From Xanthomonas sp. AM6 (GTDB taxonomy: Bacteria > Pseudomonadota > Gammaproteobacteria > Xanthomonadales > Xanthomonadaceae): a stretch of 64,000 bases of DNA. Location: contig NZ_CP106869.1 in assembly GCF_025665335.1 (NCBI RefSeq), positions 3,498,501-3,562,500 on the forward strand, given 5' to 3'. The notes below the pieces were generated by a model, which was not told the DNA's origin, did no database searches, and saw only the letters and a list, made by a program, of their open reading frames with translations. The translations under genes and the position numbers were made by a program. Positions 57,980 to 64,000 of the stretch are shown here, in pieces (the first letter of the stretch is position 1; the number at the start of each line of letters is the position of its first letter).

Positions 57980-58579
57980 GTGACAAGAATTTCAAATATC
58001 TTACTAGCCTTAGCGTTCACTACCTCTTCAACCTCTTGTGCAACCACGGGTATGGCAGCCGATGAAAGCCAAGGAAGAAACATGAACCAGCACACCGAAA
58101 TGAGCCCGAACGAATTGGGGCGTCGCTTTCTAGCGATGATAAAGGAAGCAAAGAGCTTTAAGGATCTATCGGCGAATGCCGTGCAACGCTCAATAGGAAC
58201 GCCATTCAATCCAAACAAGACTGAGGAAAAAGGATTCTATACGCTCAACCTGCCCGGGGGCGAATGGCAATATAGCGTAATTTACAATTTTGATGAAAAA
58301 TTTCCTGAATATTCCAACGTCTCATTTAAACTAATTGAGTCGAAAAATTCAACAAATCCCCCACACCCCCCCTGCGACTTACTAGTTGAAGAATATGCCA
58401 GAGAATTGAAGTCGGCCGGATTTACAACTCAACCAGAGTCCCACAACGAAATCGGCAGACTATTGTCTGTGCAGTACACACGCAACGATATGTTTGTTCA
58501 AATTATCCCGCAAGACCAGGCTTCCAAAACCGGACAACTTTGCATCGAGACGATCAGCGTTCGCGAATTTGAGGAGTGA
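57980..58579 (+). CDS. Immunity-type lipoprotein, copy 2 (X-Tfi-like)
   Basis: A 199-residue lipoprotein, GTG start at 57980 with GAAGGAG upstream (leader matching copy 1): TRISNILLALAFTTSSTSC, lipid Cys20, ATTGMAADES. Core: LGRRFLAMIKEAKSFKDLSANAVQRSIGTPF, YNFDEKFPEYSNVSFKL, PPCDLLVEEYARELKSAGF. AT-rich, especially 58260-58400. It stands immediately before the XVIPCD metallopeptidase-like effector: its stop at 58579 is five bases from that ATG, and its last codons supply the effector's GAGGAG ribosome site. Expected to bind and block the effector in the periplasm. Confidence 0.78.
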   Translation: MTRISNILLALAFTTSSTSCATTGMAADESQGRNMNQHTEMSPNELGRRFLAMIKEAKSFKDLSANAVQRSIGTPFNPNKTEEKGFYTLNLPGGEWQYSVIYNFDEKFPEYSNVSFKLIESKNSTNPPHPPCDLLVEEYARELKSAGFTTQPESHNEIGRLLSVQYTRNDMFVQIIPQDQASKTGQLCIETISVREFEE

Positions 58580-58584
58580 CGGGG

Positions 58585-60405
58585 ATGGCAACCGCAAATG
58601 CACAATTGCAGACTGCATTGGCAAGTTTTTCCAGCCAGCCGGGCATGACGCCTGATCAAGAGGCGCAATTGCGAGCAGCGCTCTCGGTCGATCAAGACCT
58701 TGTAGAACGCCTAAATCAACAAGCTGCCAGTGGCCACCTCAATGGATTCGCATTAAGTCCGAGCGGCGCAGACTCGTTGATTGGCTCTTACGACAAGTCG
58801 TCCGGCATCGTGACCCTGCCGGCACTCCAGGCCGGACCAGCCGCAGCCGCCGATTTGCGCGCTGCATTGCGCCTGCAGGAAATGAGCATACGCTTCGCTC
58901 ATAGCACCTACATCGATGGCCATCAACAAAGCCAGGCCGTGACGCCGGACATGGTCACCAACCTGCAAGCGACCATCAACAGTTCGCCGGCTTTGGCAAA
59001 CGAAATGAAACGCGCTGTCACGACGATCGACAGCAGCAACAGCCGAGATAGACAGCAGCATATGCTGCTCGAGAATTTCGCACCGCTCAGCGGCACGGTC
59101 GCGGGCGGCACGTTCAATCCGGCAGACAAGACGATGAGCATTCCACCCAGCACGCTGGGACCATCGCCAAGCCAATTCAACCGGCATAACGCCGTCGACC
59201 TGACATTTGTACTGGGGCACGAAACCCAGCACGCCTTCAACCAAGTGTCGATGGCACCTGCTTACCGGCAGTTCGACGAAGCCGCCAAAGCGATTGCGAG
59301 AGACGACAACCCGATCAACGACTACACCGTACCGATCGAAAATTTGGTTGAGAGCAATCGCCAGGACGAAGCCAAAGCACAGATTTCAGGGTGGAACGCG
59401 TTGTTAGATAGGGTACGACAGCACGATCCTGCAGCGAACTTGACCACAATGATGAACGTCCCGAGCAATCGCATGAAGGACTTCGTCAAACCCGACCCAT
59501 CCAATCCCGGCCAAGCCCAAGCACGACCGGGCTTGAGCTTCGACGCCGATGGCTCACTCCCGATGACACCGGAGAATATTGCCACGCAGGGACGCTATTA
59601 CTTCGACAAAGCCGCAAGAGGCACCCCTGGCCTGCCGTTGGACCAGACGACCAGCATCGGCTTCCACGGCGATTCGGACTACCCCAATTACTACGGCGCC
59701 GGCGCCGTGAGCCGCGCGATTGCGATCGATCGCGCCTATGCGCACCCGGTCGGCGGCGTCGCGCCGCAAATGCACCTGAACATGCAGCGCCTGCATTTCA
59801 ATGAGACCTTGCTGGAGCACAACGGCATCACCTTGCCACAGGCCACCGCGACTACCCCACAGGCGTACTGGGATACCAGCACTACCCCGCCAACCAGCGG
59901 CCTGCTGCAACACACCCGGGACTCGCACCAGCACATCAGTCCAACGCCGGAGCTTGATCCTCCGCAGGCAGGACGTGCCCAGCCGGGCGACCCTGGACAT
60001 CCCAACACCCCCTTGTTCGAGAAGATCCGCGATGGCGTGCGCGGGCTGGATCAACAGGCCGGCAAACCGTGGGACGAGAACAGCGAACGGCTGAGCGCGA
60101 GCCTGTTGCTGTTGGCTGGCGAAAAGGGCTTCACGGCGAAGGACGACCTGAAGATCGCGGCCAACACGCCCACCGCTACCTTGGGCAGCGGCGAGGTGGT
60201 GCACCTGTGGCGCACCGGCCATCCATCGCCCGATCCCGCCGCGCACCGAGCGCACATGCCCATGCAGGAAGCGCTCGCGGTACCAGCGGAACAGCGCTTC
60301 GTACAACTGGATGTGATGCAACAGCAAGCCAGGACAGAGGAACTGCAGCGCAGCCAACAGCAAGAGACCGTGCAGGCGCAATCGGCGCCGGTGCGTTCGA
60401 TGTAG
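58585..60405 (+). CDS. XVIPCD T4SS effector with HExxH metallopeptidase motif
   Basis: A 606-residue effector candidate. The N-terminal ~450 residues hold a zincin-type motif VLGHETQHAFN (His212, Glu213, His216), followed by a Glu-rich stretch IPIENLVESNRQDEAKAQ (about 251-268) that could give the third ligand in the gluzincin manner. No signal peptide, as expected for T4SS export. From about 473 to 585 lies the XVIPCD: TPLFEKIRDGVRGLDQQ, ENSERLSASLLLLAGEKGFTAKDDLKI, VVHLWR, HRAHMPMQEALAVPAEQRF, then a Gln-rich tail. Tandem lipoproteins upstream are probable immunity factors, so the target should be in the periplasm, e.g. peptidoglycan-associated or envelope proteins. I prefer ATG 58585 with GAGGAG 8 bases upstream over the overlapping GTG at 58576. 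Substrate unknown. Confidence 0.85.
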   Translation: MATANAQLQTALASFSSQPGMTPDQEAQLRAALSVDQDLVERLNQQAASGHLNGFALSPSGADSLIGSYDKSSGIVTLPALQAGPAAAADLRAALRLQEMSIRFAHSTYIDGHQQSQAVTPDMVTNLQATINSSPALANEMKRAVTTIDSSNSRDRQQHMLLENFAPLSGTVAGGTFNPADKTMSIPPSTLGPSPSQFNRHNAVDLTFVLGHETQHAFNQVSMAPAYRQFDEAAKAIARDDNPINDYTVPIENLVESNRQDEAKAQISGWNALLDRVRQHDPAANLTTMMNVPSNRMKDFVKPDPSNPGQAQARPGLSFDADGSLPMTPENIATQGRYYFDKAARGTPGLPLDQTTSIGFHGDSDYPNYYGAGAVSRAIAIDRAYAHPVGGVAPQMHLNMQRLHFNETLLEHNGITLPQATATTPQAYWDTSTTPPTSGLLQHTRDSHQHISPTPELDPPQAGRAQPGDPGHPNTPLFEKIRDGVRGLDQQAGKPWDENSERLSASLLLLAGEKGFTAKDDLKIAANTPTATLGSGEVVHLWRTGHPSPDPAAHRAHMPMQEALAVPAEQRFVQLDVMQQQARTEELQRSQQQETVQAQSAPVRSM

Positions 60406-60555
60406 ACACCGCAAGCCCTCCTCTCGTGCGCCAGTGCGGGCGGCATCGGCCCAGTCGCGGTGGCGCTAGCAGCTGCGAGCGACGGGCTGCACAACAGCGG
60501 CGACTCCATCGACCAGAGACTGCACGCAGGGGCGAATGGCGACTCGTCTACCCGG

Positions 60556-60852
60556 TCATGGCGCCCCGCTATCGGCGCCGTAGCCCTGTGGATGATACGA
60601 AGACTGACGTTGCGCCGGCCACGACACCTCGCGCAGCAACATGTCCAGCTGCTCCGCAAGCAGTTCCATGCATACTGCCAGTTCGCCCGCACGCACCTTC
60701 GGTGCGGCCTCGCGCTCTTCGTCCACAGTACGTGGCTGCGCTAGTCGCGCTAGGAACCGCATGTGATCGCGCAGCTGCTGCAGGCGGCACTGCGCTTCTT
60801 CTGGCAGGTAATAGCCAGGATCCGAATCGGGATGACGGGCGGCCTCGGTCAT
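60556..60852 (-). CDS. XAC0095-like small protein
   Basis: A 98-residue helical protein: GYYLPEEAQCRLQQLRDHMRFLARLAQPRTVDEEREAAPKVRAGELAVCMELLAEQLDMLLREVSWPA matches, from memory, the small XAC0095-like family that is confined to Xanthomonadaceae and present in several copies per genome. A founding member lies beside a known T4SS effector gene in X. citri, and this one converges on the effector at 60405. GAGAG before the ATG at 60852. Function unknown. Confidence 0.7.
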   Translation of the reverse strand: MTEAARHPDSDPGYYLPEEAQCRLQQLRDHMRFLARLAQPRTVDEEREAAPKVRAGELAVCMELLAEQLDMLLREVSWPAQRQSSYHPQGYGADSGAP

Positions 60853-60985
60853 AGCATCTCTCGCCAAACGGCATGAAGATCCACCCGTTGTCGGAGGTGG
60901 TAGCCCGCTGTACGAGGAGTTTCTAGGCTCCGTTTAGTAATATTGCTACTTGCAGTAGGGAACGTCAAGGTGCTTGAAAGCAAGT

Positions 60986-61017
60986 GGTAGATAGCCAACT
61001 TGAGCCAACCATCTACC
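60986..61017 (-). terminator. Weak hairpin after hsdR
   Basis: GGTAGAT (60986-60992) can pair with ATCTACC (61011-61017) across an 18-nt loop, directly beyond the hsdR stop codon. There is no clear T-tract; a weak terminator at best. Confidence 0.3.
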
Positions 61018-61020
61018 TAC

Positions 61021-64000
61021 TTAGGGGAGTCGGGGCGGTTCTCCAGACAGCGATCGTGCTCGCAGCGCCTCATACAGCTGCGCCGGACCGAGAAGGATGT
61101 CCTTCAACCCATCGCGAACGCGCTCAGAGTCCAACGCCTGCGTGCTCATCGTCTGGTGTGCTTCGAATGCATCCATGATGGCGTGCATCAGCGCCTCTTT
61201 CAGGTCGGGCGAGTTGGCGAACTGCTCCTTGCTGTTGCTGCCCGCCTGCTGCACCAGCGTGTCGTTCTCCAGAAGCTTTCCCTTGATGACGCCATTAACG
61301 TAGACCAATTGATCATCATCGGTCAGCTCCCCTTGGAAAAGGCCATTCACCTTCTCGATGATTTCCACCAAGTAGGCCTGTTGCTTCTCCTGTACTGATC
61401 CACTGCCTACCGCATCCATCGGCGCCAGCTTGTAACTGCCGTCCTGATTGAGGCCCATCGGCTGCTTGCCGCGACCCTTCAACGTGTGGTGCGTGAGGAC
61501 GACCTTGGAAAGGTCCACTGTATCGCGCTCCCGCCCGAATTCGAGCAACGGAATCAGGCGTCGGAAGAACAGAAAGCGCTTTTCGATGTCGGTGTTGCCA
61601 TAGTCGAAGATCTGGCCAAGGAATGCGTAAAGACGCATATAGGCGCCCATGTCGTTCTTGAACAGGATCAAAGCGTCCAGCTGATCCTTGGCGGCCTTCG
61701 CCGTCTTCTGGTCATCCCGGGCTTCGGATTCGATCTTCTCTTGCTGCAAAGCCTTGTATCGCTTCAGCAGGCGATCGGCCACAGGCGCAATGGCAGCATC
61801 CAGCTGCTTCTGCGTGCCCGCAGAATCCATTTCAACACGCGCTACGCGCTCGACCTCAAAGCTATCGTAGTAACCTGCTGCATCCAGCTTCGCACGCAAG
61901 TCATACACCTGATTCGGATCAGTGACCGACGCAAGCTCCGCGGTCTTGTAGTAGGTTCTGAAGGCCTTCAGGATCTCGGCAGGATCGTTGACGAAATCGA
62001 GCACATACGTCGTGTCCTTTCCAGGATAGGAACGATTGAGCCGCGACAACGTCTGCACCGCCTGGATCCCGCCCAGCATCTTGTCCACGTACATGCCGCA
62101 CAGCAGCGGCTGGTCGAAACCCGTCTGGAACTTGTTAGCCACCAGCAGCAGGTGATAGTCCGGCTCCTTGAAGACCTCGCGGATGTCACGCCCACGCAGG
62201 CCCGGGTTCAGCAGCTGATTCGATTCGGCGACTGCATCGGGGAAGCTATCCGGGTCATTGACCTCACCCGAGAACGCCACTAGCACGCCCAACGCATAGT
62301 GCTGCCGCTCAATATAGCTGCGGATGGCCTTTTGCCAGCGCACTGCCTCCTTGCGACTGCCGACCACGACCATCGCCTTGGCTTTCCCGCCAAGCAACGG
62401 CTGCACGTTCTCGCGGAAGTGCTCTACCACTACCTGCACCTTGCTGGCGATGTTGTAGGGATGCAAGCGCACCCACTGCATGATCCCTTTCAACGCCGAA
62501 CTTCGCTCTACTTGGAGCTGGTCGTACTCTTGCCCATTGTGTGCAAGCTTGAAGGCCAGGTTATAGGTGGTGTAGTTCTTCAGCACATCGAGGATGAACT
62601 TCTCCTCGATTGCCTGCCGCATCGAGTAGACATGGAAGGGCTTTGGCAGTCCGTCTTCAGCTTTGCGGCCAAACAGCTCCAATGTCTTGGCCTTGGGTGT
62701 GGCGGTGAAAGCCACGTACGTCAGGCCTTTCACGCTCGCACGTGCTTCCATCTGCGCGGCGAGCAGCGCTTCGGTATCGACTTCCCCACCATCCTGCAGT
62801 TGCGCCCACTCCTCTGCGGAAAGCACCTGCTTGAGCTTGACCGCGGCCTCGCCGGTCTGCGAGCTGTGCGCCTCGTCGGCGATCACTGCGAAACGCTTGC
62901 CCTCGGTCGCCGCAAGCTCCTGCACGGCCTGCAGTGCAAAGGGGAAGGTCTGGATGGTGCAGACAATGATTTTCTTGCCGTCCTTCAATGCCTGGGTCAG
63001 CTGCGCGCTCTTGCTGCCGGATTCGTTGGTAATGCTGGCCACCACGCCAGTGGTACGCTGGAAGTCAAACAAGGCCTCTTTCAGCTGCGCGTCTAACACC
63101 GTGCGATCGCTCACCACCAGTACGCTGTCGAACAGCTTGGTGTGGAGTTTGTCGTGCAGATCCGCCAGGAAGTGCGCGGTCCAGGCGATGGAGTTTGTTT
63201 TGCCCGAACCGGCCGAATGCTGGATCAGATAACGCCCACCCGCGCCATTAGCAAGCACATCGGTGACCAGTTGTCGTGTCGCATCCAGCTGGTGATAGCG
63301 GGGAAAAATGACGCTGGCCAGCTGCTTCTTGTCGTCGCGCTTGCCAATCAAATAACGATGCAGGATGTCCAGCCAGCTTTCGCGCTGCCAAACTTCTTCC
63401 CAAAGGTAAGCTGTGGCGTAGCCGTGAGGATTGGGCGCGTTGCCCGCGCCACCGGCATTACCGCGATTGAACGGCAGGAAAGAGGTTTCGGTGCCCGCCA
63501 GCCGCGTGGTCATCATCACCTCGGACTGGCTCACCGCAAAGTGCACCAGCGCGCCGCCAGGGAATCCCAGCAATGGCTCCTGCACCCCTCCCTTAGGCTG
63601 CGGATGCCGGTCGAATCGGTATTGGTCCACGGCATCGTCCACGCTCTGGGTGAAGTCGCTCTTCAGCTCGGCGGTGGCAACCGGGATGCCGTTGAGGAAC
63701 AGCACCAGATCCAGTTCGTCACCGGAATTGTTAGGCGAATGGCGGACCTGCCTCACCACACGCAGCCGGTTTGCCGCATACCTGGCCTGGATGTCCGGGT
63801 TGATCGCGAGTGCCGGCTTGAACTGCGCCAGCTCCAGCGGCTCGCGCAAGCCCAGCATCTCCACGCCGCGGCGCACCACATCCAACGTGCCGCGCTCGTT
63901 GAGGTTCTTGCGCAGGCGCTCAGCCAGCACCTGCGGCAGTGCGGGGCCGTGCGTCTTGCCCAGGCGCTGCCAGCTGTCTGGTTGCGTCGCCTCGATCCAT
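61021..64000 (-). CDS. hsdR: Type I restriction endonuclease subunit HsdR (5' partial)
   Basis: The ATP-dependent translocase/nuclease subunit of a type I restriction system; at least 993 codons are present and the frame is open through the right edge (reading WIEATQPDSWQRLGK at its start), so the true N-terminus is outside the window. Nuclease domain: LDLVLFLNGIPVATAELKSD near 63640-63710 (PD-(D/E)xK-type Asp...Glu-x-Lys). Motor: Walker A HSAGSGKTN at about 63200-63225, DEAHSSQTG at about 62860-62880, and helicase motif region FTATPKAKT near 62690-62710. The C-terminus (about 61023-61400) is the HsdM-contacting helical region. hsdM and hsdS are expected to the right, beyond the window. Confidence 0.95.
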   Translation of the reverse strand, partial: WIEATQPDSWQRLGKTHGPALPQVLAERLRKNLNERGTLDVVRRGVEMLGLREPLELAQFKPALAINPDIQARYAANRLRVVRQVRHSPNNSGDELDLVLFLNGIPVATAELKSDFTQSVDDAVDQYRFDRHPQPKGGVQEPLLGFPGGALVHFAVSQSEVMMTTRLAGTETSFLPFNRGNAGGAGNAPNPHGYATAYLWEEVWQRESWLDILHRYLIGKRDDKKQLASVIFPRYHQLDATRQLVTDVLANGAGGRYLIQHSAGSGKTNSIAWTAHFLADLHDKLHTKLFDSVLVVSDRTVLDAQLKEALFDFQRTTGVVASITNESGSKSAQLTQALKDGKKIIVCTIQTFPFALQAVQELAATEGKRFAVIADEAHSSQTGEAAVKLKQVLSAEEWAQLQDGGEVDTEALLAAQMEARASVKGLTYVAFTATPKAKTLELFGRKAEDGLPKPFHVYSMRQAIEEKFILDVLKNYTTYNLAFKLAHNGQEYDQLQVERSSALKGIMQWVRLHPYNIASKVQVVVEHFRENVQPLLGGKAKAMVVVGSRKEAVRWQKAIRSYIERQHYALGVLVAFSGEVNDPDSFPDAVAESNQLLNPGLRGRDIREVFKEPDYHLLLVANKFQTGFDQPLLCGMYVDKMLGGIQAVQTLSRLNRSYPGKDTTYVLDFVNDPAEILKAFRTYYKTAELASVTDPNQVYDLRAKLDAAGYYDSFEVERVARVEMDSAGTQKQLDAAIAPVADRLLKRYKALQQEKIESEARDDQKTAKAAKDQLDALILFKNDMGAYMRLYAFLGQIFDYGNTDIEKRFLFFRRLIPLLEFGRERDTVDLSKVVLTHHTLKGRGKQPMGLNQDGSYKLAPMDAVGSGSVQEKQQAYLVEIIEKVNGLFQGELTDDDQLVYVNGVIKGKLLENDTLVQQAGSNSKEQFANSPDLKEALMHAIMDAFEAHQTMSTQALDSERVRDGLKDILLGPAQLYEALRARSLSGEPPRLP

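Noticed and set aside
49664-60405. Type VI secretion or Rhs toxin cluster
   Set aside because: No VgrG, PAAR, Hcp, Rhs repeats or Tap/Eag chaperones; the C-terminal XVIPCD points to the type IV system instead.

Overview
The window is a high-GC chromosome segment from a gammaproteobacterium of the Xanthomonadaceae, most likely Xanthomonas or a close relative such as Stenotrophomonas. Pointers are a Xanthomonas-type TonB-dependent receptor, two proteins with the Gln-rich C-terminal XVIPCD domain of Xanthomonadales type IV secretion effectors, an XAC0095-like small protein, and many GGAGCGGCTTCAGCCGC-type REP elements in the intergenic gaps. The species cannot be fixed from the sequence alone. 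No rRNA, tRNA, CRISPR array, integrase or intact mobile element was seen.

Layout. 0.3-5 kb: a large-subunit catalase (katE type) with a clear terminator, a gap containing a small cluster of DnaA-box-like 9-mers and a decayed glycosyltransferase fragment, then a zinc alcohol/formaldehyde-type dehydrogenase. 4.8-13.8 kb: one 2916-residue cyclic beta-1,2-glucan synthase (NdvB type: GT84, glucoamylase-like and GH94 domains) whose stop codon overlaps the start of a 74-residue protein. 14.1-27.2 kb: a complete alginate utilisation locus. A GntR/FadR-type regulator and a TonB-dependent receptor point left; PL6 lyase, PL17 oligoalginate lyase, MFS uronate transporter, SDR-type DEH reductase, GDSL esterase and a PfkB-type KDG kinase point right, mostly joined by 4-bp stop/start overlaps. 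Together they would import alginate fragments, cut them to the unsaturated monomer, take it into the cytoplasm, reduce it to 2-keto-3-deoxygluconate and phosphorylate it for the Entner-Doudoroff pathway.

27.5-47.5 kb: ordinary accessory and housekeeping genes: MazG-like pyrophosphohydrolase, a Lys/Ala-rich histone-like DUF6496 protein, a DUF763 protein, a TetR regulator divergent from an alcohol dehydrogenase with a likely shared operator, a SUKH-like protein, a GH3 glucosidase with a Tat signal, a UvrA2-type ABC protein, a cNMP-domain/thioredoxin-reductase-like flavoprotein translationally coupled to a UBP-type zinc finger, DUF1993, an HD alarmone-hydrolase-like protein and an AlkB-like dioxygenase. 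The gaps carry REP elements arranged in two exact tandem arrays (periods 244 bp and 112 bp). 47.6-49.5 kb: a LytS/LytTR two-component pair.

49.6-60.9 kb: the most interesting part. Two effector/immunity modules of the bacteria-killing Xanthomonadales T4SS lie here: a lipoprotein plus a 332-residue XVIPCD protein, and two paralogous lipoproteins plus a 606-residue XVIPCD protein with an HExxH zinc-peptidase motif, surrounded by degenerate remnants of earlier copies and by visibly AT-richer DNA. Between them sit a LysR/MFS/SDR set with a decayed EthD gene beside an IS5-family remnant, and a membrane protein of unknown function. The right edge cuts through a type I restriction subunit HsdR.
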